Assembly (NCBI GenBank): GCA_903909415.1
Contig: CAIVVS010000269.1
Span: 1-64,000, forward strand
From: an uncultured Pseudomonadota bacterium
GTDB lineage: Bacteria; Pseudomonadota; Gammaproteobacteria; Burkholderiales; SG8-39
Direction: 5' to 3'
Length of the DNA: 64,000 bases
Under the pieces are notes generated by a model, which saw only the letters and a list, made by a program, of their open reading frames with translations, did not search any database and was not told where the DNA came from. Shown here in pieces: positions 8,999 through 17,180 of this stretch. The translations under genes were made by a program, and so were the position numbers. Each line of letters starts with the position of its first letter. Position 1 is the stretch's first letter.

Positions 8999-9478
8999 TC
9001 AACGCAAGGCCAGGCTTTGCGTGAGGCGCACCGCCGCGGCATCCGGCTTCGCGCCCGGGGCGCGCAACTCGAAGGCGAACTCCCATCGCCCGGCCATGTG
9101 CAGCAGCAGGCCGTCGGCTCGGTAGCGCCCGGGTCCGGTCACGGCCAGCACCGGCTTGTAGTTCATGCCGTGGTGGTGGTCCGGCATGGTCGCATCGACG
9201 CGCAACAGCTCCGGCATCGCGCCCTTTGCGTCCGGGCACAGCGCGACTTCCAGGCTGAAATGCCTGCCGGTCGCCAACGGCTCCGGCGCGGCACGCCAGT
9301 GCAAGGCCATGCCGGAGGCCGCAATGCCGCGCGCAGCCGGCCAGGGCGAGACACAGGCCGGCGCTGCCGGCGCCGCCGACGCCGCCGACGTTGGGGCCTG
9401 CCCCCATGCAGCGCCCGCTGCCGACCAGGCGATGGCGCACGCAAGGGCGCGGACCGGGCTTCTGAGGGTGAGGTTCAT
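8999..9478 (-). CDS. YtkA/FixH-like exported protein
   Basis: This 159-residue protein has an N-terminal signal (MNLTLRSPVRALACAIAWS, cleavage near AWGQA). A compact beta domain follows, with the sequence MPDHHHGMNYKPVL and then GLLLHMAGRWEF, matching YtkA-like/FixH-like domains where His and Met residues suggest copper or haem handling. It is the first gene of a likely two-gene unit with the di-haem peroxidase. Its role may be to deliver a metal or redox partner to that enzyme, but this is inference from proximity. Confidence 0.68.
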   Translation of the reverse strand: MNLTLRSPVRALACAIAWSAAGAAWGQAPTSAASAAPAAPACVSPWPAARGIAASGMALHWRAAPEPLATGRHFSLEVALCPDAKGAMPELLRVDATMPDHHHGMNYKPVLAVTGPGRYRADGLLLHMAGRWEFAFELRAPGAKPDAAAVRLTQSLALR

Positions 9479-9493
9479 GCCTGCTAGACTAAC

Positions 9494-9529
9494 CCGGCAC
9501 GCGATGCCGGTGAGCCGCCGATAGGCGGC
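9494..9529 (+). promoter_or_regulatory. Two tandem hairpins in the leader of the VOC gene
   Basis: Between the divergent YtkA-like and VOC genes there are two perfect short inverted repeats: CCGGCA/TGCCGG at 9494-9510 with a 5-base loop and GCCGCC/GGCGGC at 9514-9529 with a 4-base loop. A TAGACT hexamer at 9485-9490 could be a -10 box, which would put both hairpins in the 5' leader. The function is unknown. Confidence 0.35.
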
Positions 9530-9557
9530 GGCGCCACCCAGGACAGCAGGAGATGCC

Positions 9558-10151
9558 ATGCAAGCCACCGCCCCGGTCCGCGAACCCCTCGCCAACCGCC
9601 CCGACCCCGCCTTTCCGCGCGTGCACGGCCTGCACCACGTGGCCTACCGCTGCAAGGATGCCGAGGAAACCCGGCATTTCTACGAGGACATCCTGCGCCT
9701 GCCGCTGATCGCCATCGTGACCCAGGACACGGTCCCCAGCACCGGCGAGTACTGCCCCTACTTCCACCTGTTCTTCGAACTGGCCGACGGCTCCTGCGTG
9801 GCCTTCTTCGACCTGTTCGACGGCCAGGCCACCGCGCCTGACCCGGCGACGCCCGCCTGGGTGAACCACCTGGCGCTGCAGGTCGCCAACGACGCCGACC
9901 TGGACGAGGCGCACAAGCGGCTGGTGGCGGCGGGGGTCGAAGTGCTTGGCCCGATCGACCACAAGAACGTGCACTCGATCTACTTCTTCGACCCGAACGG
10001 CATCCGGCTGGAGCTCACCTGCGTGGCCAACACGCCGGCGATCCGCCAGAAGCGCATGACCGACGCGCGCGAACTGATGAAGCGCTGGTCGCAGATCCGC
10101 AAGGAGACCGCGGCTAGGCTGGAGAAGGAAAAGGCCGCGGCGGCGGCCTGA
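9558..10151 (+). CDS. VOC superfamily (glyoxalase/dioxygenase-like) metalloprotein
   Basis: This 197-residue protein has the vicinal oxygen chelate fold: GLHHVAYRC with a metal-binding His near residue 27, VNHLALQV with a second His in the middle, and FFDPNGIRLELTC with the Glu ligand at the end of the module. The C-terminus is a charged tail rich in Lys, Glu and Ala, probably helical. A ribosome binding site (AGGAG) lies 6 bases before ATG 9558. Members may be extradiol-type dioxygenases, glyoxalases or fosfomycin-type transferases. Its active site alone does not decide between them. Confidence 0.78.
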   Translation: MQATAPVREPLANRPDPAFPRVHGLHHVAYRCKDAEETRHFYEDILRLPLIAIVTQDTVPSTGEYCPYFHLFFELADGSCVAFFDLFDGQATAPDPATPAWVNHLALQVANDADLDEAHKRLVAAGVEVLGPIDHKNVHSIYFFDPNGIRLELTCVANTPAIRQKRMTDARELMKRWSQIRKETAARLEKEKAAAAA

Positions 10152-10208
10152 CGCGCCCCGGGCCGCAGCGGCGGCCTGTTCCTCAGGGGAGTCCAGCCCA
10201 GCGCGTGC

Positions 10209-10230
10209 CGGCCGTGCGCCTCAGCGCACG
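10209..10230. terminator. Hairpin overlapping the amidohydrolase stop codon
   Basis: A perfect 9-bp stem (GCCGTGCGC/GCGCACGGC) with a CTCA loop spans the stop codon of the minus-strand amidohydrolase, between it and the convergent VOC gene. There is no T-tract on either strand, so it is only a candidate bidirectional terminator or mRNA 3'-end stabiliser. Confidence 0.45.
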
Positions 10231-11069
10231 GCTCCCCTACCCTGGAGCATTTCGCCGAACATCGCCTCCCCGTTGCGCCAGGCGATCTTCTCGGCCACCG
10301 GCGGCGGCAGTTCCGCCATCCATTGCCGCGACCAGCGCGCGTGCTCGGCGATGAAGTGCCAGCGCTCGGGCACGTAGGAATCCGTGCCCACCAGGAAGCG
10401 GTCGGGGAACTCCATGAAGGCCTCGCGCCAGGCCGGATCCAGCTTGCCGCCCGAGCCGTGGTCGGTGCGGAACGCGAGGTCGGCCCAGAGGTTGGGGTGC
10501 TTGCGCAGCATCTCGCGCACCTTCTCCGGCCGGTCGAAGCCCGAGTGCGCCCAGAGGATCTTCGCCTGCGGCCACTGCCTGAACAGGCGCTCCACTGCAT
10601 CGACGTCCGAGTGCGCGTGCAGCCACAGCCCGTGCTGGCGCGCGAGCTGCACCATGCGCCGGGGGATGGGCAGGTCGGCGTTGTCGCCGAACAGGTGGAA
10701 CTCGCCCATCGCGACGTAGCGGTACTTCGCCAGGCGCTGTTCCAGGTAGGGCACGGTCGCGTCGTCGCGGAACCAGGTGCCGGTGTCTGCGCGCGAACGG
10801 TAGGGGCGCAGCGACGGCAGGATCAGGTCGGGCGCGAGCGCGACCAGGCGCTGCTGGCCGTCGTCGTTGGAGCTGGACACCAGCGCGCGCCGCACGCCCG
10901 CCTTTTTCAGGATGTCGATCGCGGCCTGCGGCGGCACCATCTCCCAGGCATCGTGGCTGTAGTGCAGGTGCGCGTCGAAGATCGGCAGCGGCGGGTCGGC
11001 GGCCTGCACGACGGGCGACAGGCCGAGCATCGACGCGGCAAGCAGTGCCAGGCGGAGCGAGGCCATCAT
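10221..11069 (-). CDS. Exported amidohydrolase-2 family protein
   Basis: This 282-residue protein has a Sec-type signal (hydrophobic helix ending VVQAADPP) and the amidohydrolase-2 opening FDAHLHYSH, with a D-x-HLH metal motif near residue 30. Later HAHSDVD and WAHSGF supply further histidines, and LVGTDSY supplies the late Asp. The family includes decarboxylases and lactonases of the ACMSD/LigI type, but most are cytoplasmic, so a signal peptide is unusual. The ATG at 11069 overlaps the gentisate dioxygenase stop as ATGA, implying translational coupling. It may act on a product or precursor of that ring-cleavage step. Confidence 0.75.
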   Translation of the reverse strand: MMASLRLALLAASMLGLSPVVQAADPPLPIFDAHLHYSHDAWEMVPPQAAIDILKKAGVRRALVSSSNDDGQQRLVALAPDLILPSLRPYRSRADTGTWFRDDATVPYLEQRLAKYRYVAMGEFHLFGDNADLPIPRRMVQLARQHGLWLHAHSDVDAVERLFRQWPQAKILWAHSGFDRPEKVREMLRKHPNLWADLAFRTDHGSGGKLDPAWREAFMEFPDRFLVGTDSYVPERWHFIAEHARWSRQWMAELPPPVAEKIAWRNGEAMFGEMLQGRGAVR

Positions 11070-12133
11070 GCTGCCTGCTCGCGCCAGAAGCCCAGCGCTT
11101 CCTGCGCCGCCCGGTCGGAATAGGAAAACACCACGCACTCCTCATTGCACTTGAACCGGTAGGGCACCCAGGGTGGCACGACGAAGGTGTCGCGCGGGCC
11201 GAACTCAAAGTGCTTCAAGGCTTCGCCTTCGCCCACGGTGACGCTGCCCCTGCCCTCGACCACGCTGTACACCGTGCCGTCGGTGCTGCGCCACGGCGCG
11301 CCCGCAAAGCCGCGCGGGAGCAGTTGCATGAATACCGCCATGGTCGGGAACGGGTGGCCGCCAGTGCCGGGGTGAACGTAGCGCAGCCGCGTGCCGTGGG
11401 CCGGGTGCGGATCGCCCGAACGCGCCAGCGTCGCCAGCGCATCGCGGGTGCGCCCGTAGGGATAGGCCAGCAAGGGCGTGGCCGAGCCCTGCCCCGCCGG
11501 CTGGTACTCCGGCGGCAGCATGCTGGTGCCGTAGCGCGCCAGCGCGTCGCCATCGGGGCGCGTCAGCGGATGCGTGTCCTGCGGATGGTCCTCGCGGAAC
11601 ATGGCGCCGAAGAAGGCCGCGAACGGCGTGTCCAGTCCGTCCATCCACACCACGGGCTGGCTGCCGAGGTTGCCGTGGTCATGCCAGGTCCAGTTCGGCG
11701 TCACCACGAAGTCGCCGGGCCGCATCTGCGTGCGTTCGCCGTCCACCGCCGTGTAGGCCCCCTCGGCTTCGACGATGAAGCGCAGCGCGCTCGGGCTGTG
11801 GCGGTGGGACGGCGCGATCTCGCCGGGCAGGATGATCTGCAGCCCGCAGTACAGGCTGTTGGTGATGAAGGTGGTGCCGCGCAGGCTGGGGTTCTCCAGC
11901 ACCAGCACGCGGCGCTCGGCCTGCTTCTTGGTGATCAGCTCGGTGGAGCGCAACAGGTGCGGCCGCAGCGCGTCGTAGTTCCAGTACGCAGGCACGCAGG
12001 CGCTGCCCGGCTTCATGCGCGCGGCGCGGTCCCAGAGCGGCATCAGGTCCAGCGGGCTGATGGCCCGGGAGAACTCGCGCAGCGCGTCCTGCTGCGATGA
12101 GGAAATGGCGGAAGCCGATGCGGGTGCGTTCAT
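11066..12133 (-). CDS. Gentisate 1,2-dioxygenase-type bicupin
   Basis: This 355-residue protein has two cupin domains. The N-terminal cupin contains SHRHSPSALRFIVE, giving His110 and His112, and WTWHDHGN with His151, the Fe(II) triad of gentisate and salicylate 1,2-dioxygenases. The C-terminal cupin (VYSVVEGRGSVTVGEG) lacks the full ligand set, as is usual. The expected reaction is opening of gentisate to maleylpyruvate in the cytoplasm. Maleylpyruvate isomerase and hydrolase genes are not adjacent, though FAH-family genes exist at 60 kb. 1-hydroxy-2-naphthoate and salicylate dioxygenases are close alternatives. It is divergent from a Bug receptor across 141 bases. Confidence 0.85.
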   Translation of the reverse strand: MNAPASASAISSSQQDALREFSRAISPLDLMPLWDRAARMKPGSACVPAYWNYDALRPHLLRSTELITKKQAERRVLVLENPSLRGTTFITNSLYCGLQIILPGEIAPSHRHSPSALRFIVEAEGAYTAVDGERTQMRPGDFVVTPNWTWHDHGNLGSQPVVWMDGLDTPFAAFFGAMFREDHPQDTHPLTRPDGDALARYGTSMLPPEYQPAGQGSATPLLAYPYGRTRDALATLARSGDPHPAHGTRLRYVHPGTGGHPFPTMAVFMQLLPRGFAGAPWRSTDGTVYSVVEGRGSVTVGEGEALKHFEFGPRDTFVVPPWVPYRFKCNEECVVFSYSDRAAQEALGFWREQAA

Positions 12134-12274
12134 GGCGTGGTCTTGTTCTGTGGTGTCTCCAGGGCGCATTGTCCCTGCCCCCGCGGCTTCGCGCAAACGC
12201 CAGTACGCAGCCTGCACCCCGGCAATGGCGGCATCCCCGCGGTGGTATCCTCGCCGCCTTCCTGAGGAGGAGCC

Positions 12275-13258
12275 ATGAACGCATACGCATTCAAGCAGCT
12301 GGGGCGCGCGGCCATCGCCGTGGCCGCCCTGGTGTCCTGCACCGGTGCCGTCGCACAGGAAGCCTGGCCGGCGCGCAACGTGCAGTTCCTCGTGCCCTAC
12401 ACGCCTGGCACCGGGGCCGACATCCTGGCGCGCATCCTCGGGCCGAGACTGGCTGAGCGCTGGAAGGTGGGCGTGGTCACCGAGAACCGGGCCGGCGCGA
12501 GCGGCAACATCGGCGCCGAGTTCGTTGCCAAGGCGCAGCCCGATGGCTACACCCTGCTGTTCACCGCGACCTCCTTCGGCACCAATCCCGCGATCAGCAG
12601 CAAGCTGCCTTTCGACCCGGTGAAGAGCTTCACGCCGGTGTCCCTGGTCGCGACCAGCACCATGGCGCTGGTGGTGCCGTCCGCCATGCCGGTGAAGAAC
12701 CTGCGCGAGTTCATCGACTACGCGCGCAAGCAGCCCGGCAAGCTGTACTACTCGTCCCCGGGCAACGGCAACATCCAGCACCTGGCGATGGAACTGCTCA
12801 AGGCAGAAACCAGAACCGACCTGATCCACGTGCCCTACAAGGGCTCGGGCGGTGCGCTGGGCGACCTCGTGGGCGGCCACGTGCAGGCGATGGTGGTGTC
12901 GCTGCAGACCGTGGCGCCCTACGTGCAGAGCGGCAAGCTGCGCATGCTCACGGTGCTGAGCGGCGAGCGCGCGCCGGCCTTCCCGGACGTGCCCACGTCC
13001 AGGGAACAGGGCGTGCCCGCCGCGGAGATCGAGACCTGGTATGCCCTGCTCGCCCCCGCCGGCACGCCGCCGGCGGTGGTCGCGAAGGTAAATGCCGAGG
13101 TGAACGCGCTGCTGGCGCTGCCGGACATCCGCGAACTGCTGTCGCGCCAGGGCATGCTGCCCGCCGGCGGGCGGCCGGAACGCCTGGCCGAGACCCTGAA
13201 GGTGGAACTCGCCCGCTGGGCAAAAGTCGTGCAATCCGCCGGCATCAAGGCGGACTGA
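12275..13258 (+). CDS. Tripartite tricarboxylate transporter receptor (Bug family)
   Basis: This 327-residue Bug protein has a signal peptide ending near GAVAQE. The opening WPARNVQFLVPYTPGTGAD is the family glycine loop with an acidic end that contacts carboxylate substrates through water. 'QPDGYTLLF' and 'HVPYKGSGGALGDLVGG' are also present. A strong GGAGGAG ribosome binding site precedes ATG 12275. It is divergent from gentisate dioxygenase and is followed 41 bases later by a class II aldolase on the same strand, so it may bind an aromatic or hydroxy acid used by those enzymes. No TctAB permease is nearby. Confidence 0.9.
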   Translation: MNAYAFKQLGRAAIAVAALVSCTGAVAQEAWPARNVQFLVPYTPGTGADILARILGPRLAERWKVGVVTENRAGASGNIGAEFVAKAQPDGYTLLFTATSFGTNPAISSKLPFDPVKSFTPVSLVATSTMALVVPSAMPVKNLREFIDYARKQPGKLYYSSPGNGNIQHLAMELLKAETRTDLIHVPYKGSGGALGDLVGGHVQAMVVSLQTVAPYVQSGKLRMLTVLSGERAPAFPDVPTSREQGVPAAEIETWYALLAPAGTPPAVVAKVNAEVNALLALPDIRELLSRQGMLPAGGRPERLAETLKVELARWAKVVQSAGIKAD

Positions 13259-13299
13259 CCGCATGCACCAACTACGCCGACAACAGTAGAGGAAGCGAC

Positions 13300-14046
13300 G
13301 TGAGCCTGATCGAAGACCTGGTGGTGGCCTACCGCGTGCTGGCCGAGCATGAAGTGATCGACGCCTACGGCCACGTGAGCGTGCGCTCGGACACGGACCC
13401 GAACCGCTACTTCATGGCCGGCCACATCGCGCCGGAGCTGGTCACGGAAGCCGATGTCATCGCGTACGACCTGGACAGCAACCCGCTGGACGCCAACGGC
13501 CGCGCCAGCGTGCGCGAACGCTACATCCACGGCGAGATCTACAAGTCGCGGCCCGAGGTGATGTCCATCGTGCACAACCACTCGCCGGCGGTGGTGCCCT
13601 TCAGCGTGTCGGGCGCGACCCTGAAACCGATCTACCACATGTCCGCCTTCATCGGCCTGGGCGTCCCCAACTTCGACATCCGCGACGCCCAGAAGGGCAC
13701 GGACATGCTGGTCAAGACGCCCTACCTGGGCCAGGCGCTGGCCCGGTGCCTGGGCGGCTGCCCGGCGGCGGTGATGCGCGGCCACGGCGCGGTGGTGGTC
13801 GGCGAGACCCTGCAGCGCGCGGTCGGTCGCAGCATCTACCTCGAGATGAACGCCCGCATGCAGATCCAGGCGATGCAGCTGGCCGGCCCTGGCGGCAGCA
13901 TCATCCCGATGGACGACGCGGAAGTGGCGACCTCGGACGCGAACCAGAAGTACGACCGGGGCTGGCACCTGTGGAAAAGCCGCGCGCTGGCGCGCATGCG
14001 CGGCGTGGACCACGTCGAGCTGGAGAAGCCGGCGGCCCGCGAGTAG
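13300..14046 (+). CDS. Class II aldolase/adducin family protein
   Basis: This 248-residue zinc-dependent enzyme of the fuculose-phosphate aldolase fold carries YIHGEIY with a candidate catalytic Glu, VHNHS (His92, His94) and MRGHGAVV with the third His around residue 163. The start is GTG 13300, preceded by AGAGGAAG. Members include sugar aldolases and decarboxylases such as those acting on 4-hydroxyphthalate or 3,4-dihydroxyphthalate. Given the neighbouring gentisate dioxygenase and Bug genes, an aromatic acid decarboxylase is plausible, but the sequence does not prove it. It is probably co-transcribed with the upstream Bug receptor gene. Confidence 0.82.
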   Translation: MSLIEDLVVAYRVLAEHEVIDAYGHVSVRSDTDPNRYFMAGHIAPELVTEADVIAYDLDSNPLDANGRASVRERYIHGEIYKSRPEVMSIVHNHSPAVVPFSVSGATLKPIYHMSAFIGLGVPNFDIRDAQKGTDMLVKTPYLGQALARCLGGCPAAVMRGHGAVVVGETLQRAVGRSIYLEMNARMQIQAMQLAGPGGSIIPMDDAEVATSDANQKYDRGWHLWKSRALARMRGVDHVELEKPAARE

Positions 14047-14054
14047 GCCCCGGC

Positions 14055-14084
14055 GGGAAGGACCGGCGATCCGCCGGCCTTCCC
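14055..14084. terminator. Bidirectional hairpin between convergent genes
   Basis: GGGAAGG and CCGGCG, separated by an A bulge, pair with CGCCGG and CCTTCCC around a 3-base loop. This 13-bp stem exactly fills the 46-base gap between the convergent aldolase and Bug genes. It has no T-tract, so termination efficiency is uncertain. Confidence 0.55.
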
Positions 14085-14092
14085 CTGCCCCG

Positions 14093-15073
14093 TTACTCCG
14101 CCTTCATCCCGGCGGCCTTGATGGCGCGGGCGTAGCGCTCGGCATCGGCCTTCAGCTGCGCCGCGTACTCCTCGGGCGTGCCGCCGACCGCCTCGATGCC
14201 CACGCCGGCCATCTTCTCGGTCACCTCCGGCACGCGCACCGCGGCAGCGGCGTCCGCGGAGATGCGCGCGGCGAGGTCCTTCGCCATGGCCGCGGGCGCG
14301 AGGATGCCGATGGGCGGCGCGAAATCGAATCCCGCCACGCCCGACTCGGCCACCGTGGGCACCATGGGCGCGAGCGCCGAGCGCCTCGCCGAATTGGCGG
14401 CGATGAGCTTCACCGTGCCCGCCTTGGCGTGCGAAGCGAGCGACGGGTAGGCCGAGAACACCATGGGTACCTGTCCGCTGATGAGCGCCGGCACCGACTG
14501 GCCCGTGCCCTTGAACGGGACGTGCACGATGTCCAGGTTCAGCACCGACTTGATGAACTCCATGGACAGGTGGTGCGTGCTGCCTATGCCCGAGGAGCCA
14601 TAGGTCATCTTCCCGGGCTGCGCGCGCGCCATGGCGACCAGTTCGCCGAAGGTGTTCACCGGCACGGAGTTGTGCACGGCGAGGAACAGCGGCGCCTTGG
14701 CCAGCAGGGACACCGGCATCAGGTCGTTCGGGGAGTACGGCAGCTTCTGGTAGATGAACGGGTTGACCGCCGTCGTGGAGCTGTCGGTGACCAGCAGCGA
14801 GTAGCCGTCGGCCGGCGACTTGGCGATCAGTTCCGCCGCCAGGATGCCGTTGGCGCTGGCGCGGTTCTCCACCAGCACCTGCTGGCCCCAGCGCTCCGAG
14901 AGCCGTTGCGCGGTCAGGCGCGCCACCGTGTCCGGCAGGCCCCCCGGCGCGTAGCCGACGATCACCTTCACCGGCTTGTCGGGATAGCGCGCCTGGGCCA
15001 GCACGCTACCCGCCATCACCACCATCGATGCGGCGCAGGCGCCGATCGCAATGCCCTTCAGGGTCTTGTCCAT
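14093..15073 (-). CDS. Tripartite tricarboxylate transporter receptor (Bug family)
   Basis: This 326-residue Bug receptor has an N-terminal signal ending SVLAQARYPDKP, the glycine loop VIVGYAPGGLPD, 'QVLVENRASANG', 'SPADGYSLLV' and 'HVPFKGTGQSV'. ATG 15073 is preceded by GGAGGAGG. It is the third orphan Bug gene in 9 kb; no TctA or TctB is encoded in the window. It is convergent with the class II aldolase and divergent from the PQQ-type dehydrogenase, so it is probably monocistronic. The ligand is unknown, and the three Bug copies differ enough in sequence to suggest different ligands. Confidence 0.9.
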   Translation of the reverse strand: MDKTLKGIAIGACAASMVVMAGSVLAQARYPDKPVKVIVGYAPGGLPDTVARLTAQRLSERWGQQVLVENRASANGILAAELIAKSPADGYSLLVTDSSTTAVNPFIYQKLPYSPNDLMPVSLLAKAPLFLAVHNSVPVNTFGELVAMARAQPGKMTYGSSGIGSTHHLSMEFIKSVLNLDIVHVPFKGTGQSVPALISGQVPMVFSAYPSLASHAKAGTVKLIAANSARRSALAPMVPTVAESGVAGFDFAPPIGILAPAAMAKDLAARISADAAAAVRVPEVTEKMAGVGIEAVGGTPEEYAAQLKADAERYARAIKAAGMKAE

Positions 15074-15252
15074 GGTTCCTCCTCCAAGGGTGAGCCGGCG
15101 CATAGTACCCCGAGGGGGTGCGGTAGCCGCGGCCTGTCCGTCGGACGGCATCCTCCCGCAGACGGCCTCGCCATGAGGCCATGCTAGGATGGCCGGAGGT
15201 GGGCAGACTGGTTTTCAGCTCTTGGACGAATGGCCATTTCCTTTTAAATATC

Positions 15253-16404
15253 ATGCACTTAAGAAATTTCTGGCGCATTTTCGCGGCGCTGTGGATAGGT
15301 GTCGCGGCACCCGCTGCGCTGGCGCAGGCCGGGGCGGTCGTGCGCAGCGAGGAGCATGCGTTCCGCGTGGTGCCACTGGTCGAGCGGCTGGAGTTTCCCT
15401 GGAGCATCGCCTTCCTGCCCGACGGCCGCATGCTGGTCACGGAACGCATGGGGCGATTGCGGGTGATCCGGGCTGACGGCACCCTGGAGGCCCAGCCGGT
15501 GGGCGGTACGCCGCGCGTCGCCGCCGTCGGCCAGGGCGGCCTGTTCGACGTGGTGCTGCATCCGCGCTTTGCCGACAACGGCTGGATCTACCTGTCCTAC
15601 GCCGGCGAAGGCCCGGGCGGCCATGGCACCGAGGTGGTCCGGGGCAAGCTCACCCGCGACCCGCGCGGCGAACAGTTCACCGACCAGCAGGTGATCTTCC
15701 GCATGGCGCCCAAGTCCGGTACCGGCAGGCACTTCGGCGGACGCATGGTGTTCGACCGGCAGGGCCTGCTCTACATCACCCTGGGTGACCGCGGGGACCA
15801 GGACCGCGCCCAGAAGTTGGACGACCATGCCGGCTCGGTGATCCGCCTGCATGACGATGGCCGCGTTCCGGCGGACAACCCGTTCGTGAAGCGAACCGGC
15901 GCCAGGCCCGAGAAGTACACGCTGGGCAACCGCAACATGCAGGGCGCGGCGCTGCATCCGCAGACCGGCGAACTCTGGACCCACGAGCACGGGCCCCAGG
16001 GCGGCGACGAAGTGAACGTGATGCGCGCCGGCCTGAACTACGGCTGGCCGGTGGTCACACACGGCGCGAACTACGGCACCGGCACGCGCATCGGCGAAGG
16101 CACGGCCAAGCCCGGCATGGTGCCGCCGCTGCACACCTGGGTGCCGTCCATCGCCCCATCCGGCCTGGCCTTCCACGCCGGCGAGCGATTCCCCCGCTGG
16201 CGCGGCGACCTGTTCGTCGGCGCGCTGGCCGGCCAGGTGCTGGTCCGGCTGCGCTTCGACGGCGAGCGACTGGTCAGCGAGGAACGCATGCTGCGCGGCA
16301 TGCTGGGGCGGATCCGTGACGTGCGCATGGGGCCGGACGGGCTGCTCTACCTGCTGACCGACGAGCGCGCCGGGCGCCTCGTGCGGCTGGAGCCAGCGCC
16401 ATGA
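15253..16404 (+). CDS. PQQ-dependent sugar dehydrogenase-like beta-propeller
   Basis: This 383-residue protein has a signal peptide (cleavage near AALAQA). A soluble aldose sugar dehydrogenase/YliI-type six-bladed propeller follows, with LEFPWSIAFLPDGRMLVTER, GGLFDVVLHPRF, ITLGDRGDQDRAQ, LGNRNMQGAALHP and THEHGPQGGDEVN. These enzymes oxidise sugars in the periplasm using bound PQQ and calcium. ATG 15253 gives the signal peptide; no clear ribosome binding site precedes it and the upstream 20 bases are AT-rich. It overlaps the next gene by ATGA, so the three genes here form a coupled operon. No PQQ biosynthesis genes are seen. Confidence 0.83.
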   Translation: MHLRNFWRIFAALWIGVAAPAALAQAGAVVRSEEHAFRVVPLVERLEFPWSIAFLPDGRMLVTERMGRLRVIRADGTLEAQPVGGTPRVAAVGQGGLFDVVLHPRFADNGWIYLSYAGEGPGGHGTEVVRGKLTRDPRGEQFTDQQVIFRMAPKSGTGRHFGGRMVFDRQGLLYITLGDRGDQDRAQKLDDHAGSVIRLHDDGRVPADNPFVKRTGARPEKYTLGNRNMQGAALHPQTGELWTHEHGPQGGDEVNVMRAGLNYGWPVVTHGANYGTGTRIGEGTAKPGMVPPLHTWVPSIAPSGLAFHAGERFPRWRGDLFVGALAGQVLVRLRFDGERLVSEERMLRGMLGRIRDVRMGPDGLLYLLTDERAGRLVRLEPAP

Positions 16405-17180
16405 CGGATGCCGCCGCGCCCCTGTTCCGGCGCGTGTTCATCGACACCGGCCGCCTGGCTGCGTTCGGCTGGCACCTGGCCATCAGCTGCGCCATCGTTG
16501 CCGTGGTCACGGTGGTCGTGTGGCTCTTCTGGAACCCGGGCCCCTTCTTCGTGCATGACGGCGGGCTGCAGATGCTGCGTATGCTGGTGCTGGTGGACGT
16601 GGTGGTCGGCCCGATGCTGACGCTGCTGGTGTTCCGCCGCGGCAAGCGCGAACTGCGCCGCGACCTCGCCGTGATCGCGCTGTTACAACTGGTCGCGCTG
16701 GGCTACGGGGTGGGCGTGGCCTACCTGTACCGGCCCGCCTTCGCCGTGCTGGTGGAGAAGAACTTCTTCAGCGTGAACTGGCCGGACATCCGCAGCGCGG
16801 ACAGCGACATCGCGCGCATCGAACCCTGGAAACCGTTGCGCGGACCCGGATGGACGCAGCTGGTGCTGCCGACCGACCCGGCCGGGTTGCTGCGGGTGCG
16901 GGAACGCTATTCCGCCCCCGGCGCACCCGGCGCCACCACCTGGGGCGATTACTACGCGCCCATGGATGACAAGGCCTGGGAGTCCACCTTCGCGCGCTCC
17001 GCCGACATCGAGGCGATGGCCAGGGACGATGCCGACATCCGGCGCGACCTGGACGGGTTCCTCGCACGCGAGAAGCGGCCGGTCGCCGAGTTCGCGTTCA
17101 TTCCCATGATCATGCGATACGGAGTGGTGATGCTGGCGATAGACCGCAAGACCAGGGCAGTGGCCGGGGTGCTGGGCTGA
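16401..17180 (+). CDS. TfpX/TfpZ-like type IV pilin accessory membrane protein
   Basis: This 259-residue protein has three hydrophobic helices in the first half: about residues 20-43, 57-76 and 88-108. A motif resembling VDVVVGPMLTLLVF follows the second helix, matching the TfpX/TfpZ group of pilin accessory proteins that help fold or export particular pilins. The second half is a soluble periplasmic region with a short hydrophobic C-terminus. No pilin gene is adjacent, so a role outside pili is possible. It overlaps the PQQ-dehydrogenase stop by four bases (ATGA) and the next gene by one base (TGATG). Confidence 0.62.
   Translation: MTDAAAPLFRRVFIDTGRLAAFGWHLAISCAIVAVVTVVVWLFWNPGPFFVHDGGLQMLRMLVLVDVVVGPMLTLLVFRRGKRELRRDLAVIALLQLVALGYGVGVAYLYRPAFAVLVEKNFFSVNWPDIRSADSDIARIEPWKPLRGPGWTQLVLPTDPAGLLRVRERYSAPGAPGATTWGDYYAPMDDKAWESTFARSADIEAMARDDADIRRDLDGFLAREKRPVAEFAFIPMIMRYGVVMLAIDRKTRAVAGVLG

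Noticed and set aside
11066..13264. A continuous minus-strand frame suggesting a 730-residue gentisate dioxygenase fusion
   Set aside because: Only the last 355 residues match a bicupin dioxygenase. The upstream part is antisense to the Bug receptor gene and has no family resemblance.
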